Positions 1-11,039 of a DNA stretch of 64,000 nucleotides are shown one piece after another. Both the position numbers and the translations under genes were made by a program. The number at the start of each line of letters is the position of its first letter. The stretch's first letter is position 1. The stretch comes from Adiantum capillus-veneris (taxonomy: Eukaryota; Streptophyta; Polypodiopsida; Polypodiales; Pteridaceae). The stretch is from assembly GCA_014529385.2 (NCBI GenBank), contig CM043944.1, forward strand, positions 171,245,240 through 171,309,239. Direction: 5' to 3'. The notes under the pieces were generated by a model. That model ran no database searches. It was given only the letters and a program-made list of their open reading frames with translations, and was not told where the DNA came from.

Positions 1-967
1 TTCATTTGACTGATGTACAATTGTGTGGGTTCATGCTTTTGTGTTGAGGCAAGAGCCTCCTTGAGCAGGAACAAGGGTAGCTAACTGCTACTCCAAAGCA
101 AGCACTGGTGAGGGTCATAACCTCACCGTGCAGGTGCGTTTTCAGCGCTGTGTATGCGATGTATTGATTGTTTTTCAGTTATACGGACGCCATAACCATT
201 GGGAATAGTGCCTCACTGGCAAATAAGAGTTAGGGGACTGTTTGGGGCTGAAAACAGGGCAAAAACCAGTAAATACAGCGTGCTGAATTTTTTGTTTTTG
301 GGCTGGAATCAGAGGGTTTATGCCAGTGGAAGTGAGTTCCAGCAGGGGAATTGGTTTCGCGCAAGTTTTGGGGTTGTTATGTTGCCGAAATTTGGCCAAA
401 ACAGGTAGTATCTAGCAGGATACAGGTAAAGGATTCCCAGGAAATACCAAAAGGGGCGCCAATTTTGGGGCCTACAGGTTGTTGGCGTATGCTCGGAGCA
501 TTCTAGCTTCCGAGCCGTGTGTGTGCTTAAGTGTTAATTCCCGTCGCAGGTTTCCTTTGTACGTTCTGTCTGTGTGTGTCTGAAGTAAAGAATTTCGAGT
601 GAAAGCCAAAGCCTACCACCCCACCGGCCGGTTTCATTCGCATTCGCATGTCGCGTGCATCCACTTCCGTTGACAAGAAACCATCGGAAATAACTATGAG
701 CACCTTTACTTTTCAGCTTCACCTGCAACGTTTTCACGACAGGACTATTCGAGTTGTCGTACTTGCTCTCAAGGCAGAGTCAGCACCAAGGCTGGTATTC
801 TGCGACAGTAGTAAGGCTGCCTAGCAACTCCTACTGTCGGCGTTTATATAGCAACAGTACCTACATCCGCAGTATCCACCCGTTTGGAGGAGTTTATGCA
901 TCCACAAGCATCAGAAGCATTCAACAATAGAAGTATAGATAGAAGTTTGGCAGATGTGCCTCACCTT
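1..967. other. Unassigned repeat-derived DNA
   Basis: No supported gene. A short block at 441-472 matches the conserved part of the family-A LTR found elsewhere in this window (the motif aaataccraaaggggcgcc followed by ttggggcc), so at least part of the stretch is old LTR sequence in + orientation. The rest ends in a purine tract directly before an LTR start at 980, so it is probably the 3' internal end of a + strand LTR retrotransposon. No protein domain was recognised. Confidence 0.4.
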
Positions 968-979
968 TAACAGGGGGGA
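968..979 (+). other. Polypurine tract before family-D LTR
   Basis: A purine-rich run (aacagggggga) lies directly before TGTCACGTG, the start of the family-B/D LTRs. This is the place of the plus-strand primer of an LTR retrotransposon, so the LTR at 980 is a 3' LTR on the + strand. Confidence 0.55.
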
Positions 980-1848
980 TGTCACGTGCGCACTACACTT
1001 GCGCCACGTGGACAAGCTTCTGTTGCAATCTAGCGTTAGTCTTAGCTTAGGACCTAGCCTGGCACCTTTGTGAGCCTCTAGCAGGATGTGCATGCCCAGG
1101 CCGGTCATAGTTCCATACCCTCTCTTGCACAGTACCGCATTTTAGCATGTAGGTGTTTTGCTGCATGTGAACCACCTCTAACCTGGCACTTTATTATTCT
1201 GTGAATTTTCAGCTTATCATTTGCTTGGTCGTGGGGCTGAATTAGAGCTTGCTCGACCCAGAAAAAGACTCCTATATATGCACCCTTTGGGCGCTAAGAT
1301 TTGGCAAAAGAGGCAGCAGAGGAAGGACCTGCAGATCAGCGTTTGCAAGGCTAGTTCAGCCAGCGTTTCCAGCCTCCTCTCCATCAGCGTTTTCAGCCTT
1401 GATGATCAGCGTTTTCAGCCCAGCATGAGCAGCGTTTTCAGCTAAGACAGCCAACGTTTTCAGCTTTGAAGCGCCCGCGGCCCAGCAGACTTCAGCCCTA
1501 GCCTCGCCATGGTTGCAAACCTTAGCTATCGACATCGCTAGATAGCAGATTCCGGCATTCAGCCATAGCGTTGTTGTCGTCATCGTCGTCGACACAATAC
1601 CATAACATCTAGTACCCCTTGTGCCTTGGCTTGGCCCTTGCCTAGCTCAGCATAAGGATCCACATAACCCATCAGAACCTCGTCATCGTCGTCGACACAG
1701 ACCCATTAGAACCTCGTTGTCGTCATCGTCGTCGACATAGACCCATTAGAACCTTGTCGTCGTCATCGTCCTTGTCGTCTACACAGACCGATTAGAACCT
1801 TGTCGTCGTCGTCGTCATCATCGTTGTCGAGATAGACCCATCAATACC
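980..1848 (+). repeat. LTR of family D (3' LTR), split by gypsy insertion
   Basis: It starts TGTCACGTG and resembles the LTRs at 9761, 13112 and 17315: shared stretches include the cacgtggacaagct, ctggcac and tttgtgag blocks, and a promoter-like ctatatatgc followed by a gcaaaagaggcagcag block. The gypsy element at 1849-7806 interrupts it, and it resumes at 7812 up to about 7921. The body is full of short repeats: many copies of a cagcgttttcagc-like unit and a GTC/GAC-rich minisatellite. No coding function. Confidence 0.6.
1676..1848. repeat. GTC/GAC-rich minisatellite inside LTR D
   Basis: Four to five imperfect units of about 40-50 bp, each built of cgtcgtcatcgtcgtcgaca followed by tagacccattagaacct-like sequence. 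The array is cut by the gypsy insertion and continues at 7812-7915. A related GTC-rich region lies at 9150-9480 in the second family-D LTR. Confidence 0.75.
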
Positions 1849-2520
1849 TGTAATAGACTTGGACACTCCAAGTCAAGAATCGACCGCGACAGCACCAAAT
1901 AACCACTTCAAAACAGTTCTCAGTTCACAATTGATTTACACTGGCCCGACGGAGTTCCGTGCCTAGAATTATTGGCCCCAAAGACTGGCGCCCCTTTCGG
2001 TATTTCTTTTTGTATTAACCTGAGTTCAAAGTACAAGAGTGGTTGGGTCTTACTCTCAGACTCTACGTCTAGATGCTCTGCAGAGTGGGAGCCCAAACCA
2101 CTTATTTATTTGTTTAAAGGGATGCCCAAAAGCAGAGCCCCAAAAGCTGCCATCCTTTTTTTTATAAAGTAAAGCAATCTGTCTCATAAGCCTTGCTTTC
2201 AAAATTAAAGCAAAGTTCAAAAGCTGCCCAAAAATTGGGTAGCTTTTCCCAACACAAATTTTGCCGTACAGTCCAGCGTGAAACGCATTGCTTTTTTCGG
2301 AATCTGCCGTACGGTGCCATGTCATCATGTCTGCGCATTTTTTGACTGTTTTTCCCTGTTGCCTGCCACGTCAGCAATGCAGCCTGCAACCATTTAGGGT
2401 TAGGGCAGAGTTAGGGTTAGGGTTAGGGTTAGGGTTTCAGATTTTTAGGGTTAGGGTTTTTGCAGATTAGGGTTTCAGTAGTCGGGCAATTAGAAGCAGC
2501 CACGTCATCACTTTGTGACA
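1849..2520 (-). repeat. 3' LTR of gypsy A (1849-7806)
   Basis: 672 bp. On the minus strand it begins TGTCACAAAG and ends TTACA. It matches the right LTR almost throughout. Near its 5' (U3) end it carries a run of plant telomere-like repeats (TTAGGG/TTTAGGG on the + strand, 2393-2480). Confidence 0.93.
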
Positions 2521-2533
2521 TACCCCCCTCTTG
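2521..2533 (-). other. Polypurine tract of gypsy A
   Basis: Minus-strand CAAGAGGGGGGTA lies directly against the LTR start. The same tract recurs at 35366-35377 and 37120-37131 in related copies, which confirms its role as plus-strand primer. Confidence 0.85.
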
Positions 2534-3109
2534 AAAGCATTGTAATCGCCCTCGCTTACGCCTGCAAAACAGACAGAGGCCATAAACCGTCTTAGCAGAC
2601 ACTGATTGTTAGTACCTACGCACTAGGAACACACATCTAGCACATGTACCAATCGACAGTCACATCACACGACATCACTAGATATCACAAGACATCACAT
2701 GACATTCAACATTCATTCGGATCTTAGACCATGATTTATCGGCAATGTAGCTAGCAATCGTATCTAGATCCAGTCGGGACCTCATCGATGTCCGATTGAC
2801 TAACCCCTATTGCAAGCATGTCTATTCGAGATCAAGTAGACCAAAATGCTCCAGTCATTTCGTCTATCAGTTCCTGCACTTACAAACGAGGCAAGAACAA
2901 ATTAGTTTCATATTCAGGAATTCCATTTCATAAAGTCATACAGCAGAATACTGTCAGCCCTTAGTAACCCTGAAGCTCAAAGAGACATCAGTGTCTCTAG
3001 TATCAAATCGAGGCATCTGTTGACAAAGGAGCGGAGTAACTCCCCTCTTGTGCATCCCACTGCCGCAGATCTCCGACGAAGCTGAATTCTGGGTTCCATT
3101 TGGAGTAGA
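2534..3109 (-). other. Noncoding 3' tail of gypsy A internal region
   Basis: It lies between the end of the pol frame and the polypurine tract. No domain is seen. The sequence is shared, as a recognisable homologous block, with 35040-35365 and 36652-37119 of the other family-A relics, so it belongs to the element rather than to the host. Confidence 0.7.
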
Positions 3110-4690
3110 CTATGCTAAACCAAAAGCTTCGAGGTAAAGTTTCACAATCTGAGGAGTATCTGCTAGGTCCTCCTCCTCCATCCACTTCGCATCCAATGCA
3201 GGATAGTTCTTGAACTTAACCAAGAACCGCCTTCAGACTTTACCTTTATTCTTCGTATCCTTATGTGCCAAAATCTGTTCAAGAACAAGGATCTCCTCGT
3301 TTTCTTCCACTTCGGGTTGCTCACAAGGCTTCCCATCATCAGACACATCACCTTTAAAAGGTTTCAAGAGACTCACATGGAATGCATTGTGAATCCTCCA
3401 AGTGTCGGGCAGTTTCAGTCAGAAGGAGACATCATTGATCTTTTCAGAGATGTGGAAAGGCCCGTAGTATCTTATACTAAGCTTTGGAAAAAGCCTCTTC
3501 TTTCTCAGGCGTGCCTTCTCAAAACGTAAGAGCACCCAATCATCCTCCTTCAATTTCAAGTCGCGATGATGGCGATCCGCTGCCTTTTTCTGTCGTTCTT
3601 GAGATTTCTGCAAAGGCTCGCGGACCTTGGCAAAAGCCGTGTCTAAGTCGCGCGTATACTCATCAGCTTCAAAAATCTTATCTTTCGTGCTTAGGAAGGG
3701 TGGAACCTTCCCAGCACCTTCAACAATCTCAAATGGCGCCTTCCCCGTCGAAAACCACTGAATTGGCAATCTCAGATTGACTGTCAGTCTGCGGGTGGAA
3801 CGATGACGAGAATTGCAACTGCGTGCCAATGTTCTCCCAAATTGCCTTCCAAAACAAACTCGTAAATCTGGGGTCCCTGTCGGAGACAATCGTCTTAGGC
3901 ATGCCATGTAATCTGAAGATCTGGGCCACAAACAATCTCGCTAAGTGATCCGGCTTGACTGTTTTCTTCACTGGAATGAAATGAGCCTGCTTGCTAAATG
4001 TGTCAATAACAGTCCAAATACCATCGTGACCACTCTGTGTTCTCAGGAGATCAAAAATGAAATCCATAGCAATACTTTTCCAGGGGCGGGTGGGTATGGG
4101 CAAAGGCTGTAACAATCCCTGTGCTTTATGCTTGTGAAACTTGACCTTCTGGCATACCAAGCAACTGTGCACAAACTCTTCCACATCCTTCTTGAGTCTC
4201 GGCCAAAAGAAGTATCTCTCTACCCCTTTCATGGTGGTAGCAATGCCCCGATGACCCGTAAAAGGTGGACAGTGGCATTCGGTCATAACCTCTTCCCTCA
4301 ACGACTGTGTAACGCACAACATAGTTTTTCTCATCAGGTAGCCATCCCGAATGGAATATCCCGCTACTGTCTCCCCATCCCGTATCCGTGTGAAAACGTC
4401 TGCAAAATCTGTAGCTGTGGCATACTGGTCGACCATATCCTCGAAGCTCCTATGATGTATCACGGAAATAGCCAGAACCAATGGCTTTCGAGACAAAGCA
4501 TCTGCCACCACATTCTTCAGTCCTTGAACATGGACAATCTGGAAGTGAAACTGTGACAAGATGTTCGCCCACCGCATATGCTTTTCCGATAGCTGCTTCT
4601 GTGACAAGAAATAGCGCAAACTCTGATGGTCTGTAAAGACAGTAAAATCCGCTCCGAGTCCGATCGGGAGTGATCTCGAGCCGCGGGGCC
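3110..4690 (-). pseudogene. Gypsy pol 3' half: RNase H, integrase, chromodomain
   Basis: Reading down the minus strand, the RNase H end comes first (DHQSLRYFLSQKQL, then VVADALSRKP). Next come the integrase zinc region (HRGIATTMKGVERYFFWP, CLVC), the catalytic core (MDFIFDLL, VSDRDPRFTSLFW, FHPQTDSQSE) and the GPY-type region (RYYGPFHI). Last is a chromodomain (EILVLEQILAHKD, RFLVKFKNYP, KWMEEEDL) ending at a TAG at 3110. Defects: a frameshift and probable internal deletion near 3770 just after the catalytic Glu, and in-frame TGA stops near 3405 and inside the chromodomain near 3245. The reverse transcriptase that should precede RNase H is missing. Family membership is certain; function is lost. 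Confidence 0.9.
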
Positions 4691-6379
4691 AATTCCGGTG
4701 AAATGAAGTTGGCCTTGGCTCCTCCATCAAAGAAGATCAAGGCCTCTTGGTCTTTCACTTTGCCCCAAGCTCGGCAAAGTTCTGTACTCTCGTCCATGAT
4801 GTTGGGATCGGTACCCACACAATCTAGAACTAGTCTTGTTTTCATCTTGCTTTTTCTTCCACGTTCCTCAGCTGCTCTCGAACTCTCAGGCCTTTGGTCG
4901 TCCTTGTCATTCTGTTCTTTCTGTGCCTTATTAGGGCACTTTGCGGAGATATGTTCCCCGCATCCAAAGCACTTACCCTCCTTGATGAAGCGAGCTCTCT
5001 CCTGAGGAGTAAGCTTGGGTCGTGCATCCTTCTTTTCTGGGTTGCTCTTTCTCTTTCTACTTTCATTCGCTGAAGTCTGTTCGGCTCGTTGTGTCATGAC
5101 CTCATCGGTGGGGTAGGTCAGACTGCCAGAGTGAATGGCAAAACCCCGTTTCGCATGACTCATCAACTCTTGAATACAAGCTGACTTCTGTTGCAAGCAG
5201 TGATCTCGGATCTTTGTAGGTAGACCCAAGGTAAACCGCTCAATCTGTTCTTTGAATGAGATCTTCTTGAATGAAGAGGCGGGTAGAAAAGAGCTCCAGA
5301 ATCTCTCGCAATAAGCGTCCACTGTATCTTTCTTGGTCATCCGAAGATCGTTCCAAGCAGCTCGTATATCGTGTTCATACTCTTGAGTCAGCCAAGAAGA
5401 AATAAAAAGCTTCTTAAATTTCAGCCATTTAACTGGCGCAGTCTTGTTTAAAAGAAGCGTGGACCACCAAGTTCGAGCATTCCCCTTAAAGTAAGAGGCA
5501 ACTCTCCGAATTTTAGAGTGCTTTGAGTAGCGTCTTCCCGCGAAAGCGATGTCAAACTGCTGTACAAAAGACAAAGCCTTCGAAGCATCTCTATATCTCG
5601 AAAATGTGTCAAATTTAATTGACTGTCCACCTTCCTTAAACTCTTGGACCTTCTTGCTTTTGTCTTCCAGAAAGTCATACCGGTTGGCTTTATAAAAATT
5701 CTTCCTCTTTGCATAAAGGTTGGCGTCGTCAGAGTCTGAACTGTCTGTAGACGAGTCCTTTGTAGAACTGTCACTCACTGGGTGAGATTTAGACTTCTTT
5801 GCCTTTTTCTTGCCCTTTCCGAAGCATTGTTTTTTGCTTCGCTTTTTGCCTTCTCAATCTTCTTTGCTTGAGTCAGAAGAGCTAGAAGAACTGTCAGAAG
5901 AAGAAGAAGAAGATCTGGGTACTTCTTCAAATCGAACACGCTTCTTCTGTTTCTTTGCCTTATCAAATGTCGACTGACGACCCAAATATCCCGGGAAGTC
6001 AGTGCCTTTCTTCTGCTTTTTGCCGTGCTTTTTAGCTTTGTTTTGCGCGTCAAAAAGCTAAGCAATCCGTGCATCAACCTCTTTTGATTCCTTCTCTGAA
6101 TATTTCTTGTGAGCAGAAGGTTTCTTGAGAGCGGGTTTTCTGCCACTGCTCGTGGACTTCCTAAAAAGAAGTCTCGCTCATATATTTTGCAAATTTTGGG
6201 TCCTTCGCAAAATTGAGCATCATCTTTGTTGCATCGCCGATCAATTGACAACGCTCCATCTCTCGCTGCTCCGCCTGAGTCGGCCGAGGCGGGCCATACT
6301 CCTTGCAGGAATCTTCGTTGTGATTCCTTCCCGCATCTCCGGATGCAGAGGGAGTGGACTGATCCTTGCATGAAGCCAT
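4680..6379 (-). pseudogene. Gypsy gag and protease relic
   Basis: The probable gag start is ATG at 6379 (MASCKDQSTPS). Its N-terminal region, with the block DATKMMLNFAKDPKFAKY, is also seen at 24945-25119 in another copy. After a stop and frameshift, a long open frame from 5778 carries the capsid-like retrotransposon gag domain (YFKGNARTWWSTL, then LGLPTKIRDHCL). A zinc knuckle CFGCGEHISAKC follows, two residues short of the usual CX2CX4HX4C spacing. A protease-like DGG motif (IFFDGGAKANFI) stands where DSG or DTG is usual. About 25 codons later the frame leaves gypsy homology at the RT deletion point. It would make the particle protein and its protease if intact. Confidence 0.88.
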
Positions 6380-6437
6380 AGGTGCCACGGAAAAAAAAAT
6401 TTGGGATCGGATTTTTCGTAGAAGAGAAATCGTTTGT

Positions 6438-6449
6438 GCTCTGATACCA
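6438..6449 (-). other. Primer-binding site of gypsy A
   Basis: Minus-strand TGGTATCAGAGC, one base inside the LTR end (...TTACA). This is complementary to the 3' end of initiator Met-tRNA, the usual primer for plant LTR elements, and it fixes the orientation and the inner LTR border. Confidence 0.9.
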
Positions 6450-6450
6450 T

Positions 6451-7806
6451 TGTAACAGACATGGACACTCCAAGTCAAGGTTGTTTCCGTACGTACGTAT
6501 GGTTTGGTTCCGTACCGTACGGTACATCCGTACGGTATCCGTATGTACCGTACGATTCCGTACGTACCCAATGGAAAAAAAACCCTCGAAAAAATAAAAA
6601 TAAAAAATTCGCCGACGGTGCCTATTCCCCGTGGTCGGACTGGTTGGGCGAGGCCTTTAATAAGTCCACCTATCCTATACTGGTTATTATCACAAAAGAG
6701 AACCAGAGAGTAGAACAGAGTCTCTGCACAGTGTCTGCACAGAGACCAAGGAAGGATTTGCCGCCACCGATAAGGTTCTTTCTCCCTCCCTCCCTCCCTC
6801 CCTTTGTGTTTGGAGTCTGCAAGGAGGCACTCTAGAGTCTTGACCTCGCGAAAGATTGTAAGTTTGGTGTTCAACTTTGAAGTGTGCGTTAAGTGTGTTG
6901 TAGAGTTATCTAGCGGTTACTTAACTTGTGGGGTGAATTTAAGTGTTTTTTGAAAGTTGTGGCTATGTTTAAGTATTGTGCAGTGTTTTTAAACTAGATA
7001 GGTTGTATATAAATTTGAAATTCTTTGTATTTTTAGCTTTTAAAAAATATACTACGAATTTTACGTACCTTATGGCCCAATCCATACGGTACAACATACA
7101 GTATGTACTGAACACGTACCGAATACTACGTACCTTACAACCTTGCTCCAAGTCAAGAATCGACCGCGACAACACCAAATAACCACTTCAAAACAGTTCA
7201 CAGTTCACAATTGATTTACACTGGCCGGGCGGAGTTCCGTGCCTAGAGATATTGGCCCCAAAGACTGGTGCCCCTTTCGGTACTTCTTTTTGTGTTAATC
7301 TGAGTTCAAAGTACAAGAGTGGTTGGGTCTCACTCTCAGACTCTGCATCCAGATGCTCTGCAGAGTGGGAGCCCAAACCACTTATTTATTTGTTTACAAG
7401 GGATGCCCAAAAGCAGAGCCCCCAAAGCTGCCATCCTTTTTTTTATAAAATAAAGCAATCTGTCTCATAAGCCTTGCTTGAAAAATTAAAGCAAAGTTCA
7501 AAAGCTGTCCAAAAATTGCGTAGCTTTTCCCAGCGCAAATTCTGCCGTACAGTCCAGCGTGAAACGCGTCGCTTTTTATGGAATCTGCCGTACGGTGCCA
7601 TGTCATCATGTCTACGCATTTTTTGACTGTTTTTCCCTGTTGCCTGCCACGTCAGCAATGCAGCTTGCAGCCATTTAGGGTTAGGGCAGAGCTAGGCCAG
7701 AATTAGGTTTAGGGTTAGGGTTTCAGATTTTTAGGGTTAGGGTTTTTGCAGATTAGGGTTTCAGCAGTCGGGCAATTAGGAGCAGCCACGTCATCACTTT
7801 GTGACA
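6451..7806 (-). repeat. 5' LTR of gypsy A, interrupted by hAT element
   Basis: Without the 670-bp insertion and its 8-bp duplication the LTR is 678 bp, against 672 bp for the partner. It carries the same telomere-like repeats (about 7675-7760) and ends in TGTCACAAAG on the minus strand next to the ATACC duplication. Confidence 0.92.
6476..7145. mobile_element. Non-autonomous hAT-like DNA transposon (670 bp)
   Basis: It is inserted in the gypsy 5' LTR with a perfect 8-bp target duplication CTCCAAGT (6468-6475 and 7146-7153), the length typical of hAT. The ends are inverted: both begin CAAGGTTGT and then become a rich set of CGTACGTA/CCGTAC palindromes (sub-terminal repeats, 6489-6555 and 7060-7140). 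No transposase domain was found in any frame, so it would depend on a transposase supplied elsewhere. It must be younger than the gypsy insertion. Confidence 0.85.
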
Positions 7807-7921
7807 ATACCTCGTCTTCGTCATCATCGTTGTCGACATAGAACCCATTAATACCTCGTTGTCATCGTCATCGTCGTCGACATAGAACCCATCAATACCC
7901 CTCAATACTCATCAGTACCTC

Positions 7922-9760
7922 AGTACTTCACTTGCGCCACGTGGACATTCTTCTGCCATAGTCTAGCATGAGTCTTGGCTTAGGACTGAGCCTGGCACTT
8001 TGTGAGCGTCTAGCAGGACATGAAGTCGACGCCGGTCACACTTGCATACCCTCTCTTGCACAAACAATCATTTCTGCATGAGGATTTTTCAGAGCATAGA
8101 ACCCTTTTTGCCAAAGTACACATTTTTCACTTATTTATTAATAAGTTACTTTTGTTGGAAAAGTAGGTAGGGTAAATTGCTAAAGAGCTATAAAAGAAAC
8201 CCATTGGGCACTCAGTAGAGGCAGAAGAGCCAGGGCAGAGAAGGAGGAAGCAAGTAACGTGGAACGGAGGGCCGGGGTCGAAAACGGGGACGGGGACAAG
8301 ACGGCAAAAGTTAGGGGACGGGGGTCGGAACGGCAAAAAAAGAGTTTTTTTGGCAATTTTTGACCTACACACATGCCACACACATAGAGCATCAATTTGA
8401 CCACAAATTTACACTAAATAGACCAAAGAACATGAGTCATATAGACGCAAATGTGCTAATAAAACATCGAGAAATGAGGACCCAAAGGGTGGCTTTTATA
8501 GCCATTGGGGTGCTTGAAAGTTCAAAAATATGGCTATTGGAGAGGAACTAGCCGTTAGAAACGATCAGTTTTTCAAATTTTTTAAAAAATTGACGTCGTC
8601 CCCTAACGTCCCTTGCCGTCCTCGGGACGTTTTGGCTGCGTTCCCCCTGGCAGGCAGTTTGTTGCCCGTCCCCACCCGTCCTCGTCCTCGACCCTGTCCC
8701 CGAACTGTGCATCCCCCGTCTCTAGGCTCCGTCCCTTGTTACTATGGGAGGAAGGCACCGCAGCAGATAGGCAGCACCTCAGCAGGAGTCCTAGCGTTTC
8801 TCAAGAAGAAAACCAGTGTTTTGCATCAGCAAACCAGCGTTTTCAGATTTCAGCCCTTAGCCCGCGAGAACCCAGCACTCCTGTTGCAGATCCTCGCCGC
8901 ATCGACCCACCTATAGTTAGATAAGCCTAGCGTTTTTAGTTTCAACACAAGATCAATCCTAGCATTTTTGGATTCAGCCTCAAGCACAGCACATCAGCCA
9001 ACATTTTGGTTTTCAGCCTCAGCATTTGCAGATCAGCCCCTTAGCCTCGCAAATCACATCCTTTCGCTAGTAGATCCTCACCGTACCGTTAGAACAGCCA
9101 GTGTTTCTGATTTCAGCCAACGCTTTCAGATTTCAGCACCTAGCATTTTGCTAGTCGTCATCGCCGTCGTCACCACCGTCGTCGTCGCCGACATAGTCCC
9201 AATTTCCCGCAGAAGATCAGATTTCAGTTTTCAGCCAGCAACATCTCTAGCGTTTTGCATTCTCAGCCTTCCTCGTCGTCATCAACATCATCGTCGCTGC
9301 CGACATCGTCATCGTAATCGCAGTCCTAGACTTGACGACGACACCATCGTCATCCTCATCACAGTCACCATCGTCGTCGTCGACATCATCGTCTCCGACA
9401 TAGACCAGCAGTATCCGTCATCGACATCATTGTCTCCGACATAAACCATCAGCACCTAGTCGTCGACATCATCGTCATCAACATAGAACCTCAATACCTC
9501 AGTACCTTCAGTCCCCAGCATTAGTAGCATCAGTACCCATTAGCAACAGCATCATTGTAGTAGCATTTGTGCAAGAATAAAGAAAGTACTTGCTCTGGCA
9601 ACAGAGCAAGGGGGTCCTTGAGGGTTGGGATCCGACATCCTTGTGACGTCCCTTTTCTCTCTCTTGTGTCTCTCTTTCATTCAGTTCAATTCAGTTCTTT
9701 CAAATGAAGTACAATGTCCCTTGTGTTTGTGTGCGGAGTACTAGATCCTAGTAAATCCTT
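7922..9760 (+). repeat. Second family-D LTR, split by later insertions
   Basis: It restarts the family-D LTR (cttgcgccacgtggac, gtcttggcttagga, ctggcac, gagctataaaag) about 14 bases after the usual beginning. It is interrupted by a small hAT-like element at 8251-8746 and then by the non-autonomous gypsy element at 9761-14388. The LTR end (cttccgttgcacc) reappears at 14389-14413. It is rich in cagcgttttcag-like units and, at 9150-9480, in GTC/GAC trinucleotides. No gene; open frames here are repeat artefacts. Confidence 0.6.
8251..8746. mobile_element. Short hAT-like element (496 bp)
   Basis: It is flanked by the perfect 8-bp duplication GGAGGAAG (8243-8250 and 8747-8754). The termini are imperfect inverted repeats: the left end starts CAAGTAACGTGGAACGGAG, and the right end, read on the minus strand, starts CATAGTAACAAGGGACGGAG. 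GGGGACGG-type sub-terminal repeats extend about 100 bp inward. No transposase is encoded; it is a MITE-like non-autonomous copy. Confidence 0.75.
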
Positions 9761-11038
9761 TGTCACGTGACAGATCTAACTCTATGTGCACGTGGACAAG
9801 CTACTTCATGACATGGGTTGGGTTCAGTTCAGTCAGTGAGTCTAGATTAGGAAGTGATCTGGCACTTTTGTGAGTCTGTTCGCAGACCGTGTATGTCCAG
9901 ACAGTTAGAGTAGATGCATATCCTCTGGTTGCACATAGCATGATCATGAGATTTCCATCAAAACCCATCAGGAGCATTTTTACAGTGCATAGACCTATTT
10001 TTCCTATTTTTGACATTTTTCACTTATTATTTTTAAGTGACTTTTGTTGGGAACTAGGTAGGGCAAATTCAGTAGCGAAGTATATAAGCAAACCTAGTGC
10101 TAGCACTTTCTGGCAGAAGAGGCAGCAGGAACTTCGGTTAAACAGGCACCTTCTCAGCAGGACCCCTAGCAGGCCTAGCGTTTCTGCATCACTGCAAGGA
10201 CCTAGCGGCTTTCATCCACAGACCAGCCTTGGCGTTTTTGCATGGCAGATCAGCCTCGGCGACAACAAGACACAGCAGATCAGCCCTAGCATTAGCAGAT
10301 TCTACAGCGACAGCAGATCAACCCTAGTGTTAGCAGATTCCACAGCGACAACAGGTCAGCCCTAGCGTTAGCAGATTTCCTCAGCAAGGACAGTTTTAAG
10401 TCCTAGCATTTTTCGTTTGCAGATCAGCCTTGGCGTTTTGCAATTCCATCGCGACAGTATCAGCTGTAGCACCAGCGTTTTCAGTTTGCAACATCAAGAC
10501 ACCGTAGTAGAACCCCCAAACCTCGCAGATCTCACCTTCCCGCAGCAAATCCTCACTGCACGGTCAGATCCATCGAAGTTTGCAGTTTCAGCCCGGAAAA
10601 CGCAGATTTCAGCATCCGCATTTTCAGCGCGTCGTCGTTGCATCGTCGTCATTGACATAGAGTTAGAATTTAGTAGATAAAGATTTGTAGATTTTAGCCC
10701 TTAGCATTTTTAGCTTTCAGCCCGTCTCGTCGTCGTCCTCATCGTCGGCAAGTCCAAAGCATTGTAGAGATTTGTGTAATCAATAGTAGACCACTCTCGC
10801 CATAGAGAGTGGGGCCTTCGGAGGAGGGTTTGACAACATTCTGGTGTCGTATTCTTCTCTCTCTATCTCTCAGTCTCAGCACCTTCATTCACAGTGTTTA
10901 TCCACTTGTTTGTGATTACTTGCACTCTCTCATTAAAGGACGGAAGGCTCTCCCTTCCCTAAGTAAAAGGAACCTTGAGCACAGTTCAGAGCACTCATCT
11001 TGAGTTAAGTTCAACATTCACTTCCACCACACCTTACA
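9761..11038 (+). repeat. 5' LTR of family-B element
   Basis: 1278 bp, TGTCACGTGA...CCTTACA. A TATA-like tatataagc lies at 10081, and the transcribed part downstream is crowded with gcgttttcag/cagatcagcc units. The LTR is followed at one base by the primer-binding site. Confidence 0.92.
10081..10089 (+). promoter_or_regulatory. TATA box of family-B LTR
   Basis: The sequence tatataagc lies about 320 bp into the LTR and is preserved in the second LTR near 13428. It is the likely core promoter for the element's RNA. Confidence 0.55.
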
Positions 11039-11039
11039 T

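Larger units (their letters stand above)
1849..7806 (-). mobile_element. Ty3/gypsy chromovirus, family A, RT-deleted
   Basis: Complete insertion on the minus strand. Two LTRs (1849-2520 and 6451-7806) are flanked by the perfect 5-bp duplication ATACC (1844-1848 and 7807-7811). A Met-tRNA-type primer site lies inside the right LTR, a polypurine tract lies next to the left LTR, and gag, protease, RNase H, integrase and a chromodomain are encoded in gypsy order. The reverse transcriptase is absent: protease sequence runs straight into the end of RNase H near 4680. Frameshifts and stops also break the polyprotein, so the copy cannot move by itself. A hAT-like element sits in its 5' LTR. The chromodomain places it among plant chromoviruses. 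Confidence 0.93.

Noticed and set aside
2393-2480. Possible true telomere or chromosome end
   Set aside because: The repeats are few, degenerate, recur in several LTRs, and are flanked by retroelement sequence on both sides.
4128-4556. 142-residue + strand frame
   Set aside because: Shadow of the gypsy integrase and RNase H on the minus strand.
8968-9444. 158-residue + frame at 8968-9444 and similar frames at 9889 and 13236
   Set aside because: All lie in repeat-filled LTR sequence (GTC or CAGCGTTTTCAG units) and have no domain; they are open by composition.
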